Source: Methylotenera sp.
Lineage (GTDB): Bacteria; Pseudomonadota; Gammaproteobacteria; Burkholderiales; Methylophilaceae
Assembly (NCBI RefSeq): GCF_029946165.1
Contig: NZ_JAQSDZ010000005.1
Coordinates: forward strand, 1-64,000
Direction: 5' to 3'
DNA length: 64,000 nucleotides
Shown here: piece by piece, positions 37,764-47,265 of the stretch
How positions within the stretch are numbered: position 1 is the stretch's first letter
Layout of the letters: each line of letters begins with the position of its first letter
Notes under the pieces: model-generated
Database searches by the model: none
What the model was told of the DNA's origin: nothing
Seen by the model: only the letters and a program-made list of their open reading frames with translations
Position numbers and translations under genes: made by a program

Positions 37764-38429
37764 TTAGATTTTAAATTCGTTAGGTGTTTGTTTGTTATTT
37801 ACGTAATCTAGAAATGCTGAAATGTCATTTGAACAAATGACATCTACAATGCTTAGTAACTCTTCCTCTGGCCAGTCCCACCACGTACTTTGCAACAAAG
37901 CATTACGGGTGGTCTCATCAAATCGCCAGCGGATATGTTTTGCTGGGTTGCCACCCACAATCTCATATGGAGATACATCTTTAGTTACGATGGCGCCCGC
38001 AGCAATAACGGCACCATGCCCAATGGTAACCCCTGACAGAATCGTAGAGTTTTCACCTAACCATACATCGCTACCAACTGAGACATCACCTTTAGTTGTC
38101 TCATAATCTTTAATATGAGAAGCATGCTGAAAAAATGCAGGGAATGGAAATGTTGTGACCCAGTCTAAGCGGTGATTCCCGCCTAAATATATTTGGACAT
38201 TTTTTGCTATGGAGCAATAATTGCCGATAGATAGAGTTGCATTTGGGAGTGCATTTTTAATCTTAGGCACGCCGTAACAGTTACCCCCCATTTTATGGCG
38301 AGGATATAACTTGTTGAATGTTTGTTGTGAGCGCTTTGGTTTGTTTAAAAGCTTTAGCTGGGATTTCAATTGTTTTTTTCTTATAAGAGTCTCTTTTAAG
38401 TGCTCTTTAAATGATGTGAACCAATTCAT
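37764..38429 (-). CDS. CatB-like xenobiotic/sugar O-acetyltransferase
   Basis: 221 residues, left-handed beta-helix (hexapeptide repeats) acetyltransferase. Repeats run through SVGSDVWLGENSTILSGV and IGHGAVIAAGAIVTKDV, ending in EIVGGNPAKHIRWRF. GGNHRLDWVTTFPF carries the His and Trp/Phe of the CatB active site. In polysaccharide loci such enzymes acetylate sugars rather than antibiotics. It follows waaF by 5 bases and precedes the GT-C gene by 1 base, so all are one transcript. Confidence 0.88.
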   Translation of the reverse strand: MNWFTSFKEHLKETLIRKKQLKSQLKLLNKPKRSQQTFNKLYPRHKMGGNCYGVPKIKNALPNATLSIGNYCSIAKNVQIYLGGNHRLDWVTTFPFPAFFQHASHIKDYETTKGDVSVGSDVWLGENSTILSGVTIGHGAVIAAGAIVTKDVSPYEIVGGNPAKHIRWRFDETTRNALLQSTWWDWPEEELLSIVDVICSNDISAFLDYVNNKQTPNEFKI

Positions 38430-38434
38430 AATAG

Positions 38435-39493
38435 TTAGTTGTTGATTTTTAAAAGATCAATAATGCGAGAGGGTTCAATTCGTTTTAAACATTTTAGATT
38501 TTCATTAACGGGTTTTAACGGACATTCTCTTTTAAAGCATGGGCTGCACTCAACAGCTAAATACTCAACTGCTGCTTTGTCATTCATTGGTGGGGTATGG
38601 TGTGGGTTAGAGGAACCGTATATCGCAACCAATTTCTTATCTAATGCAGCGGCTACGTGCATGAGTCCAGAGTCATTACTAATGACGTTATCGCAAAGTG
38701 ACATTAAGTCGATTGCTTCACTTAGATTGGTTTTGCCACCTAAATCTAAGCATTGGTTTTCAGAGAGTTGATTAATCGCGTTTGTGACGGGAATATCTTT
38801 TTCAGAGCCAAACAGCCAAACCTGCCAGCCTTTGCTTAATGCCTCTCGTGCAACTTCAGCATAATATTCTGCAGGCCAGCGTTTAGCTTCCCCATATTCC
38901 GCGCCTGGGCATAGCCCTAATACTTTATGACTTGGCGATGGGATGCCTAGTTTCTGCAAGGTCGCTAGTGCATTGTTCTTATTGGCGATTAGAGAGGGAT
39001 TGAGTATGTTGTCAGGTAGAGAAGTATTCCTCTTCAAACCTAATGTCACAAATCTATCCACGGTGCGCGGTAGTTTGATTTTATCAAGTTTACGAACATC
39101 ATTTACTAAGCCATAACGCATCTCACCTAAAAAGCTGGTGCGTTGTGGAATATTTGCGGCAAAAGGCAAGATAGCGGATTTAAGGGAGTTGGTCAGAATG
39201 ATTGCTTGAGTATAACGTTCTGTGCGTAGACTTTTACCAAATTTAAACCGTTCAAACAATGCAAACTCACCGTGTTTAAAGGGCAGGGCGATGCCTTTAT
39301 TTACTTCTGGCATGCGTTCTATGAGTGGTAGTGTCCATGCGGGCGCTGCAACGTCAATAATGCAGTCGGGGTCGTTCAATTTAAGCGTTTTGAACAGGCT
39401 TTGTGCAAGTACCATATCACCGACCCAAGACGGGCCAAGTACCAATATTTTGGAATGGGTTGATTGCTGCTTTGCCACTATGCCAGTTACCAC
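38435..39493 (-). CDS. waaF: Lipopolysaccharide heptosyltransferase II
   Basis: 352 residues, GT9 family. WaaF adds HepII to HepI. N-terminal ILVLGPSWVGDMVLAQSLF, GLCPGAEYGEAKRWP and the donor-site DNVISNDSGLMHVAAALDK, IYGSSNPHHTPP are typical. The GTG start overlaps the hldE stop by one base, so synthesis of the ADP-heptose donor and its transfer are coupled genetically. A second GTG at 39478 is possible. Confidence 0.94.
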   Translation of the reverse strand: MVTGIVAKQQSTHSKILVLGPSWVGDMVLAQSLFKTLKLNDPDCIIDVAAPAWTLPLIERMPEVNKGIALPFKHGEFALFERFKFGKSLRTERYTQAIILTNSLKSAILPFAANIPQRTSFLGEMRYGLVNDVRKLDKIKLPRTVDRFVTLGLKRNTSLPDNILNPSLIANKNNALATLQKLGIPSPSHKVLGLCPGAEYGEAKRWPAEYYAEVAREALSKGWQVWLFGSEKDIPVTNAINQLSENQCLDLGGKTNLSEAIDLMSLCDNVISNDSGLMHVAAALDKKLVAIYGSSNPHHTPPMNDKAAVEYLAVECSPCFKRECPLKPVNENLKCLKRIEPSRIIDLLKINN

Positions 39494-40956
39494 TATGAAC
39501 CTAGTTTTTTGATGATATTGCTCGTACTACGGCCTTGCACCAGTGGAATTAATTTAACACTGCCGCCCCACGACTTAACTTCGGTACCACCTACTACTTG
39601 GTCTTCTGTGTAATCGTCACCTTTTACAATAACATCTGGGCGTATGGCATCGATTAATTGTAAAGGCGTGTCTTCGTCAAATAAAATCACTGCGTCTACT
39701 GAAGCTAACGCGGCTAGTACGCGCGCTCTATCACCTTCATGCACCACGGGGCGTGTTGGGCCTTTTAGGGCGCTGACTGAGCGATCTGTGTTTAATCCTA
39801 GAATCAGTTTGTCACCAGTTTTCTTTGCTGCTTCTAAATAAGTGACATGGCCAGCGTGCAGTAAATCAAAGCAGCCATTGGTAAAGACTATTTTTTGTTG
39901 ATTGGTTTTCCAGAGGCTTACAAGTTCAGCCAGTTGAGCTAGATCGCAAATTTTATCAATTTGAGACTGCCCATCTTCGCTGACTAAGGTTTTTAATAAC
40001 TCAGCCTGAGAAACTGGCACAGTACCCACTTTGCCAACAACAATGCCAGCAGCAATATTGGCAAGTTGTAGGGCATCATGCGGGTTTAAGCCATGAACTA
40101 AACCTGCCGCAAGCGTAGCGATTACCGTGTCTCCAGCGCCTGAAACATCAAATACTTTTTTTGCCGTTGCTGGAATGTGTTGAATCTGCTTTTCATCGAT
40201 AAGCGAAATACCTTCTTCACCACGAGTTACCGCGAGAAAATCTAAATCTAATGATTTTTTCAGTTGTTCTGCGGCCTTGAGCAAGGCATCCGTCTCGTTG
40301 ATGTCAACGCCACAGGCTTCAGCGGTTTCTTTTTTGTTTGGGGTGAGCGTGCTTGCGCCTTTATATTTGCTGTAATCGCGGCCTTTGGGGTCGGCAATCA
40401 CGGGAATATTCAGCTTTTTGCAATGCTCGATGATGGCTGTGCATGTGCTGTCACTTAATACACCTTTAGCATAATCGGACAAAATCACCATCGCAGGATT
40501 ATTGTTCATGGCTTGAGTCACATGGTCGAGTAGCTGAGAATTTTCTTCAGCACTAAAAGCGGCGGCGCTTTCATCGTCAATCCGAACAATTTGTTGATTG
40601 CCACTCATGACTCGTGTTTTTGAAACGGTGGGGCGCAACTTAGAAGTCATCATGTTCGCGATCACTATGCCAGAATCAGCAATCAAGTGTTTTAGCATTT
40701 TGCCTGTTGCATCGTCGCCAATGCAGCCGATTATTTCGGTATGAAGCCCCAAGCCAGATAAGTTTGCAGCTACGTTGGCCGCGCCACCAGCTCTATCCTC
40801 GGATTGCCTAAGCAGTACTACAGGAACGGGAGCTTCAGGTGAAATGCGATTTACATTACCCATTAAGTAACGGTCTAGCATCACGTCGCCAATGACTAAT
40901 ACTGATTTTTTACTGCCTGTGAATTGACGTACAGTTTCGATTAATTGCGAATTCAT
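39493..40956 (-). CDS. hldE: Bifunctional heptose 7-phosphate kinase / heptose 1-phosphate adenylyltransferase
   Basis: 487 residues with two domains fused. The N-terminal PfkB-type kinase (about 1-320) contains GDVMLDRYLMG and FDVSGAGDTVIATLA; the C-terminal nucleotidyltransferase (about 345-487) contains FTNGCFDLLHAGHV. Together they make ADP-D,D-heptose for LPS. The fused form is like E. coli; some bacteria have separate hldA and hldC. It lies between hldD and waaF, matching order of use. Confidence 0.96.
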   Translation of the reverse strand: MNSQLIETVRQFTGSKKSVLVIGDVMLDRYLMGNVNRISPEAPVPVVLLRQSEDRAGGAANVAANLSGLGLHTEIIGCIGDDATGKMLKHLIADSGIVIANMMTSKLRPTVSKTRVMSGNQQIVRIDDESAAAFSAEENSQLLDHVTQAMNNNPAMVILSDYAKGVLSDSTCTAIIEHCKKLNIPVIADPKGRDYSKYKGASTLTPNKKETAEACGVDINETDALLKAAEQLKKSLDLDFLAVTRGEEGISLIDEKQIQHIPATAKKVFDVSGAGDTVIATLAAGLVHGLNPHDALQLANIAAGIVVGKVGTVPVSQAELLKTLVSEDGQSQIDKICDLAQLAELVSLWKTNQQKIVFTNGCFDLLHAGHVTYLEAAKKTGDKLILGLNTDRSVSALKGPTRPVVHEGDRARVLAALASVDAVILFDEDTPLQLIDAIRPDVIVKGDDYTEDQVVGGTEVKSWGGSVKLIPLVQGRSTSNIIKKLGS

Positions 40957-40975
40957 ATGGGTAATTTACTTTAAC

Positions 40976-41983
40976 TTAGCAATAAGCATCATCATGCATT
41001 AAATAGTTCTGAACGTAATCTTGCACGCCTTCTTCTAAACTACAAAACGGCTGTGTGTAGCCTGCTGCGCGCAGTTTGGTTGCGGTAGCTTCGGTAAAGT
41101 ATTGATATTTACCTTGTAGATCTTCTGGCATATCAATGTAGGTAATGTTGGGTGATTTGTTCATGCTAGTCATTACGCTAGAAGCTAAATCTTTAAACGC
41201 ACGCGCTTTGCCAGTGCCAATGTTATAGATGCCATTAGTACATGCATGACCACTTAAAGCCGCACTTAAGAAGTGAACAACGGCTGCCGCCGCATCTTTA
41301 ACATACACAAAATCGCGTAACTGCATGCCATCTGAATAGCCTTCTTTGTGGCTTTTAAAAAGTTTAACGGTGCCAGTTTCTTTAAATTGGTTAAAACTAT
41401 GAAAAGCCACGCTAGCCATACGTTCTTTATGGTATTCGTTTGGGCCATAAACATTAAAGAATTTAAAACCGGCCCACGCTGATGGTGTCGCCAAGTTTTT
41501 ACTTACTTGTTGTAAAGCCCACTGATCGAAGAAGTGCTTCGAGTATCCATAGCCATTGAGCGGGCGAAGATTTTCAATGGAAACATCATCATAGCCATGT
41601 TCACCGTCACCATAAGTCGCGGCTGAGCTTGCGTAGAAGAAAGCTGCGTTATTGTTGGCGCACCATGTCCATAGATTCTGTGAATAGTGGATATTGGCTT
41701 CAACAAGTTTGTTGAAATCACGCTCTGTTGTTGCGCTAATAGCCCCCATGTGAATAATGGCTTCAATATCTGTTCGTGGCTTATGCTCGGCATCGCCGTT
41801 AAGCCATGACATGAGTTGGTCTTTATCCAAATATTGCACATATTGGCGTTTAACCAAATTCTGCCATTGATTTTCATGCGTAATGCGGTCAACAATCACC
41901 ATATCATCACGTTGAAGTTTTGTATTGAGATGCCAAGCGATGATAGAGCCTATCATGCCTGCGCCGCCAGTAATTACGATCAT
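40976..41983 (-). CDS. hldD: ADP-L-glycero-D-manno-heptose 6-epimerase
   Basis: 335 residues, extended short-chain dehydrogenase. HldD converts ADP-D,D-heptose to ADP-L,D-heptose. The NADP site reads TGGAGMIGS, where most relatives have GFIGS; the catalytic YGYSKHFFDQW (Tyr-x3-Lys) and FNVYGPNEYHKERMAS are intact. Directly upstream of hldE in the same direction (19-base gap). Confidence 0.95.
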   Translation of the reverse strand: MIVITGGAGMIGSIIAWHLNTKLQRDDMVIVDRITHENQWQNLVKRQYVQYLDKDQLMSWLNGDAEHKPRTDIEAIIHMGAISATTERDFNKLVEANIHYSQNLWTWCANNNAAFFYASSAATYGDGEHGYDDVSIENLRPLNGYGYSKHFFDQWALQQVSKNLATPSAWAGFKFFNVYGPNEYHKERMASVAFHSFNQFKETGTVKLFKSHKEGYSDGMQLRDFVYVKDAAAAVVHFLSAALSGHACTNGIYNIGTGKARAFKDLASSVMTSMNKSPNITYIDMPEDLQGKYQYFTEATATKLRAAGYTQPFCSLEEGVQDYVQNYLMHDDAYC

Positions 41984-42021
41984 AAAGTTTGTTAAGTCAG
42001 CTTAAAACAAAAGTATAACGC

Positions 42022-43128
42022 TTATTGATTAGCGCCCATAGCTTGAGCACGTAATTTAGTCATTTCGCTGTCTTTTTTAGCTGAGTCAGTATTCCATTCA
42101 GTGGAAACCCAACCTCGTAGATTTTCTAGCGCAATGGCGGTCATAGCGTGAATCCATGCCTCATTTTCATTTAATGCAGGAATGTAGTGATACTCCCCAC
42201 CACCATTGCTTTGGAATATGTGTTTGCCTTCCATCGCGATTTCTTCTAGCGTTTCTAAGCAATCGCTACTAAAACCTGGGCAGATAACATCAATGCGTTT
42301 GGTTTTAGCCTTACCTAAATCTTCAAGAGTGCTGGCAAGATAAGGCTTTAACCACTCTTGTTTACCAAAACGCGATTGAAATGCGATTAAATACTCGTCT
42401 TTTTTTAACTCTAAAGCCTCTGCTAGTAAGCGCCCAGTTTTGTGGCATTGGCAATGATAAGGGTCGCCGCTGGTCAGGTGTACCTTGGGCACACCGTGAA
42501 AACTCATGACTAATTTGCTTGGTTTACCGTTGATTCTCCAATGCTCACGCACGCTAGAGGCCAATGCGGCAATGTAAGCAGGGTGGTCATTGTAATTACG
42601 AATGCTGCGAATTGCTGGTTGATTACGTGTTTTGAGTAATACGCGAAATACGGCATCCATCGCCGAGGCTGTGCTACTTGCTGCATATTGCGGATAAAGA
42701 GGAAACACTAAAATGCGGTCGCAATGTTGAGCTTTTAGTTTATCAATCGCTGATTGCATGCTTGGGTTGCCGTAGCTCATGCCAAGTTCCACGACAAAAG
42801 GTGAATTTATTTTTTGACCTAAAAATCCACGTAATAACGTAGTTTGTTTTTTCGCATGAACTAATAGAGGAGAACCCTCTTTCAACCATACCTGCGCGTA
42901 TTTTTCTGCCGATTTTTTGGGTCGAATTACTAGAATAATGCAATTTAAAATAAACCACCAAATGGCGCGTGGGATTTCTACCACGCGGGTATCACTTAAA
43001 AATTGACGTAAATAGGGTCGTAAAGCTTGGGCTGTTGGCGCATCTGGTGTGCCTAGATTAGCCAATAAAATACCAACTTTAAGTTGGTCGCCGTGTTCGT
43101 ACTTTGGTTCTGAGTTGTAGTAGGCCAT
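42022..43128 (-). CDS. hemH: Ferrochelatase
   Basis: About 368 residues. HemH inserts Fe(II) into protoporphyrin IX, the last step of haem synthesis. MSFHGVPKVH holds the metal-binding His, CPGFSSDCLETLEEI the conserved Glu region, and GILLANLGTPDAP the N-terminus. ATG 43128 (MAYYNSE) is preferred; upstream in-frame starts would run toward hrcA. It lies 40 bases after hrcA, and hldD follows after 38 bases, so haem and LPS genes may be read through. Confidence 0.95.
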   Translation of the reverse strand: MAYYNSEPKYEHGDQLKVGILLANLGTPDAPTAQALRPYLRQFLSDTRVVEIPRAIWWFILNCIILVIRPKKSAEKYAQVWLKEGSPLLVHAKKQTTLLRGFLGQKINSPFVVELGMSYGNPSMQSAIDKLKAQHCDRILVFPLYPQYAASSTASAMDAVFRVLLKTRNQPAIRSIRNYNDHPAYIAALASSVREHWRINGKPSKLVMSFHGVPKVHLTSGDPYHCQCHKTGRLLAEALELKKDEYLIAFQSRFGKQEWLKPYLASTLEDLGKAKTKRIDVICPGFSSDCLETLEEIAMEGKHIFQSNGGGEYHYIPALNENEAWIHAMTAIALENLRGWVSTEWNTDSAKKDSEMTKLRAQAMGANQ

Positions 43129-43168
43129 GTAGGTATTCTTGTATATTTTCTGTTTTATATATTTGGTT

Positions 43169-44185
43169 TTAATTGTTGGATAGTGCATTGGATAAAAGTT
43201 TAGCGGTAACATCCACAATCGGTATTACACGCTCATAAGCCATACGAGTAGGGCCAATCACCCCTAATGTGCCGACTACTTGGCCATCAGCTTCATATGG
43301 GGCGGTAATCATACTGCATTCATCTAAAGGTAAATAGCCACTTTCGCCACCGATGAAAATCTGTATGCCTTCCGCGCGTTGGCTGTTATCAAGTAATTGC
43401 ATTAACGACGTACGACGCTCAAATATTTCAAACAATTTGCGCAGGCTACTTACGTTGGTGGAAAGCTCATCTACTTGCAGTAAATTGCGCTCACCTGCAA
43501 TTACTACCCCCTCTTTATTGTTGTCTACTGCTTTGCTACTAGCCTCAAGCGCAGCCGCCATAAGGCGATTCATGTCCGATTGCATTTGTTGGAGCTCAAT
43601 ATGCAGTTTTTGTTGCACCTCTTCAAAGGTTTGACCTGAGAAATTGGCATTAAAGTAATTGCTGGCTTGTGTTAGTTCGCTTTGCGAATATTTCTTTTCA
43701 GCCATGAGTATACGATTTTGCACATTGCCATCACTGGTAACGATAATGACCAATATCCGAGTTTCAGATAATGGTAAAAACTCTAAATGCTTAAAAGCCA
43801 CGCGCTTGCGCTTAGGAATCATCACCAAGCCAGCAAATTGAGTAAGCTGCGAGAGCATGTCTGCTGCACTTGCAATCAGTTCGGTAGGATTGGGAGAAGA
43901 CAAGCCACTTTTGAGTTTCTGCAAAGCACACGTTTCTAATGGTTGTACAGTTAGCAGTGAGTCCACAAACATGCGGTATCCCTTTTGCGTGGGAATGCGG
44001 CCTGACGAGGTATGCGGGCTAGCGATAAAGCCCATTTGCTCTAAGTCACTCATCACATTGCGTATGGTTGCAGCGCTCACATCTAAGCCAGAATGCTGCA
44101 AAAGCGTGCGCGAGCCGATAGGTTGACCATCACTAATGTAATGCTCAACCAAGGTTTTTAATAATATTTGCGCGCGTTTGTCCAT
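43169..44185 (-). CDS. hrcA: Heat-inducible transcription repressor HrcA
   Basis: 338 residues. HrcA represses chaperone genes by binding CIRCE and depends on GroEL for activity. The N-terminal winged helix has ISDGQPIGSRTLLQHSGLDVSAATIRNVM and LEQMGFIASPHTSSGRIPT; the C-terminus has the GAF-like domain ending in VIGPTRMAYERVI. No CIRCE sequence (TTAGCACTC-N9-GAGTGCTAA) was found in the window, including before grpE, which has a sigma-32 promoter, so its target is probably groESL elsewhere. Confidence 0.95.
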   Translation of the reverse strand: MDKRAQILLKTLVEHYISDGQPIGSRTLLQHSGLDVSAATIRNVMSDLEQMGFIASPHTSSGRIPTQKGYRMFVDSLLTVQPLETCALQKLKSGLSSPNPTELIASAADMLSQLTQFAGLVMIPKRKRVAFKHLEFLPLSETRILVIIVTSDGNVQNRILMAEKKYSQSELTQASNYFNANFSGQTFEEVQQKLHIELQQMQSDMNRLMAAALEASSKAVDNNKEGVVIAGERNLLQVDELSTNVSSLRKLFEIFERRTSLMQLLDNSQRAEGIQIFIGGESGYLPLDECSMITAPYEADGQVVGTLGVIGPTRMAYERVIPIVDVTAKLLSNALSNN

Positions 44186-44227
44186 GTTTTCAATATGTGG
44201 TTTAAATGCTACTTTTAAAAGGGTAGT

Positions 44228-46132
44228 TTATTGTACCTTGACTGCTACATCTTTCTTTTTAAAAAATTTCCCTAAGTCTTTTACTAGTTGAACCATCGCA
44301 CCTTGTTTTTTCTCAAGTATAGCTTTGCGTTCGTTCGTATTCAGTGGTTCATCATTGCCCTTGCTGGCTTTCACTAGCGCAAAACTTTTGCCATTGACGG
44401 GTTGCGTGATTTTAACGTCATCATCCACATAAGCAACTTTGTCCCAATCTGAAATATACGTAAGGTTACGTTTCTCACCTGCGAGCAGATTGTAGCCTAT
44501 TGCGTAGTCGCTACTTGGATTTGTCACACCCAACAAAGGCATTACGGTTGGCACAACATCCATGTGGCTAGTCAATTGGTTGCTTACTAGTGGCTTCATG
44601 TTTGGTGCGTAAATTACTAAAGGCGTAAGCACTTGTTGGTCTACAAAGGTTGAATTATGTCCCCAAAAGCCATGTTCCATAAACTCTTCACCATGGTCAC
44701 CAATAAGAACTACAATGGTGTTATCAAGTAATTCATGCTGTTTAAGATAATCAAATATACGACCAAACTGCATATCTAAATGGTGAACAGAGTTAATGTA
44801 ACGGTTCTTGATCGGCACAATATCATTACGCAAAGCTTCTTTGCTTAATGATGCGTAGTTCAAGTCATCTCTGTATGGTTTTGCAATCACACTTTCTGGC
44901 GGAAAATAGTAACGCGCATGCGGTGATTCAAAGAACATGAAGGTAAAGAATGGTTTGCTTGTGTCACGCTTATCTATAAATGATAGAAGGTTAGTGACAT
45001 TGTCGCGGTCACTTTCCCAACCTGAAGTAGGGTTAGCGATTTCATGTAGTTCATTGTTTGGCACTTGTGCAAAAATGGTTTTATCAAACTCTGGATAAGA
45101 GAATTTTGCGCTAGTGTAAAAGCTCATTTGATATTGTTGCTTTTGTAAAACATCTACAATTGCTGCGCCACGACGAGACTCCATAAATGGAAACCAATAA
45201 TTGCCAGGTATACCCATAAACATACTAAACACGCCCATACGGGTGCCATTGCCGCCGCTATAGTTACGCGTATAGCGAGCTGCATTTGAAGCAAACTGCC
45301 AAGTATTTGGCATGACTTTTTCATCCAGTGTGTCAGCGCGCCATGATTCAGAAGTCAGCCAAATAACGTTATATGGCTTGGCTGGACGTGTGAACTGTAG
45401 AGGATTAAGTGGGTAATTCAACTTACCTTGTACTTTGAGCTTAGTTTCACGATGAGTGGTGAAGCCCAGTTTTTTAAAGAAGCTACGAGCCGATACAGTT
45501 TGATAGAACGGAATGGACTCTGCAACCATGTTTAATTGGTTATTGGTGTAGCTATCCAAGGCAAAGCCCATGTGTACCAATATTGCAATAAAGATTGCAG
45601 TGACAGGTAAAAATTTAAATGAAAACTGAAAGGTTGAGCCAGTTCTTTTAGTGTAGTAACGATGCGCTAACCATAAAATCAGTGCTTGTAGACTTAGAAA
45701 GCCAAGCGTAATAAGTGCGAAACCAATATCGGAAGCACGGCTACCGCCTAATGACTCAATACCACCTGGCGTCATAATTAGGTTAATCAGAAAACCATTA
45801 AAGAACATGCCATAAAGCGCGTAAATCTTAGCATTTGCATAAAGTAGTAAGGTTGTGATGCCTGCCGTTAAAATGGCTGCAATGTAAGTTGCCCGTGGGC
45901 TATTTGTTTTTAGACGATGGCTAATCCATTGAACAAGCGAAGTGATTGCTAATGCAGGTAATAAGTAAATTAACCCATAGAGCAAAAATGCGATTAACAT
46001 AAAACCAAATGTGATTAGGCTTTCAGAATATGCTGTGGCAAATGGTAACGAATCTGAAACAAGCCATAGAATGACCAGATAGGTGACAAAGAAATAGGTT
46101 TTAAGGATGTTTTTTTGTTGGGCTGTTATCAT
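44228..46132 (-). CDS. YejM/PbgA-like inner membrane sulfatase-fold protein
   Basis: 634 residues. Five N-terminal membrane segments (about 12-190) followed by a periplasmic alkaline-phosphatase/sulfatase fold: VIWLTSESWRADTL, GGNGTRMGVFSMF (nucleophile Thr region) and VLIGDHGEEFMEHGFWGH. The DUF3413-like membrane part plus sulfatase domain match YejM (PbgA/LapC), which senses LPS and controls LpxC turnover in enterobacteria. A true transferase role (for example phosphoethanolamine) cannot be excluded because several metal-site residues are kept. It lies upstream of hrcA, 42 bases away, on the same strand. Confidence 0.75.
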   Translation of the reverse strand: MITAQQKNILKTYFFVTYLVILWLVSDSLPFATAYSESLITFGFMLIAFLLYGLIYLLPALAITSLVQWISHRLKTNSPRATYIAAILTAGITTLLLYANAKIYALYGMFFNGFLINLIMTPGGIESLGGSRASDIGFALITLGFLSLQALILWLAHRYYTKRTGSTFQFSFKFLPVTAIFIAILVHMGFALDSYTNNQLNMVAESIPFYQTVSARSFFKKLGFTTHRETKLKVQGKLNYPLNPLQFTRPAKPYNVIWLTSESWRADTLDEKVMPNTWQFASNAARYTRNYSGGNGTRMGVFSMFMGIPGNYWFPFMESRRGAAIVDVLQKQQYQMSFYTSAKFSYPEFDKTIFAQVPNNELHEIANPTSGWESDRDNVTNLLSFIDKRDTSKPFFTFMFFESPHARYYFPPESVIAKPYRDDLNYASLSKEALRNDIVPIKNRYINSVHHLDMQFGRIFDYLKQHELLDNTIVVLIGDHGEEFMEHGFWGHNSTFVDQQVLTPLVIYAPNMKPLVSNQLTSHMDVVPTVMPLLGVTNPSSDYAIGYNLLAGEKRNLTYISDWDKVAYVDDDVKITQPVNGKSFALVKASKGNDEPLNTNERKAILEKKQGAMVQLVKDLGKFFKKKDVAVKVQ

Positions 46133-46275
46133 TTGAAATTATGTGTATCGTTGTCTTGAGGTGGTTTTCGTAGGCAAAATTAATGCCAAATATTTTTTAA
46201 TTTTCACTTATGTTTATTAACTATCTGTTTTATTTCAGTTACTAAGAGTTTTCGTTATCGTATTAAGTTCTTTTT

Positions 46276-46298
46276 AATGATTATTAAATATCATTATC
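46276..46298. promoter_or_regulatory. Fur-box-like inverted repeat
   Basis: TAATGAT-N8-ATCATTA (46275-46296). The minus strand begins GATAATGATA like the Fur consensus, then diverges; about 14 of 19 positions match by hand. It lies in the 256-base divergent region between the sulfatase gene and nadK, in which I see no gene. Confidence 0.3.
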
Positions 46299-46388
46299 GC
46301 GCAAAATTTACAGTATTAATGACAAATATTGCGTGCTATCTCAATGACTCGCTTTGCTTAGGCATTCCGACTATGTTTTAATTCTACC

Positions 46389-47258
46389 ATGCATACAAAA
46401 TTCAAAAAAATAGCCATCATCGGCAAATACATGAATCAATCGGCTTTGCAATTGATGCAGAGCGACTTGACCGACTTGGCGAAGCATTTGACCTCTATCA
46501 ATATTGAAGTGTGGATTGAAGAAAACACTGCTCAATATATTGATCTGGCAGGTTTTAAAACCGCATCGTTAGAGAAAATAGGGAGCAAGGTTGACTTAGT
46601 GATAGTCATGGGTGGCGATGGCACTATGCTAAGTGTCGCGCGTAGTCTGATTGATGATAATGTACCGCTTGTGGGAATTAACCGCGGTCGATTCGGTTTT
46701 TTAACCGATTTACGTGCTGAAGATATGCTGGAGCAATTGGATAAAATCCTCTCAGATGATTTTATTGAAGAGCCGCGTATGATGTTGGCCGCTCAAGTGG
46801 TGCGTGATGGACAATTACTACATGCAAATTTTGCACTGAATGATGTGGTGATTAAGAGCGCTTTGCGGCTAATTGAGTTGGAAGTCACTATCGACCACAA
46901 ATTTGTACATAAACAGCGTTCTGACGGCTTGATTGTGAGTACACCAACAGGCACGACGGCTTATGCGCTTTCGGCAGGTGGACAAATTTTACATCCTAAT
47001 TTACAAGCCATTTCATTAGTGCCAATTTGTCCGCATACTCTCAGTAATCGACCAATTGCTGTGCATAGTGATAGCTTAATTGAAATTACTTTGATGCAGT
47101 TTGACGAAGCGCACCTGAGCTTTGATGGCCAGTTTCAGGTGACGTTGGAGGTTGGCGATAAAATCATAGTCAATCGTGCAGAGCAGACCGTTTCCTTATT
47201 ACATCCAAGCGACTATTGTTATTTTGATATGCTACGCAACAAGTTGAACTGGGGCTAA
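46389..47258 (+). CDS. nadK: NAD kinase
   Basis: 289 residues. Phosphorylates NAD to NADP. The GGDGTM motif is at 75-80 and the second conserved block RSDGLIVSTPTGTTAYALSAGG follows; SLVPICPHTLSNRPI is also typical. No clear ribosome site precedes ATG 46389. recN starts 7 bases later, the nadK-recN order common in proteobacteria. Confidence 0.96.
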   Translation: MHTKFKKIAIIGKYMNQSALQLMQSDLTDLAKHLTSINIEVWIEENTAQYIDLAGFKTASLEKIGSKVDLVIVMGGDGTMLSVARSLIDDNVPLVGINRGRFGFLTDLRAEDMLEQLDKILSDDFIEEPRMMLAAQVVRDGQLLHANFALNDVVIKSALRLIELEVTIDHKFVHKQRSDGLIVSTPTGTTAYALSAGGQILHPNLQAISLVPICPHTLSNRPIAVHSDSLIEITLMQFDEAHLSFDGQFQVTLEVGDKIIVNRAEQTVSLLHPSDYCYFDMLRNKLNWG

Positions 47259-47265
47259 TTTAGTT

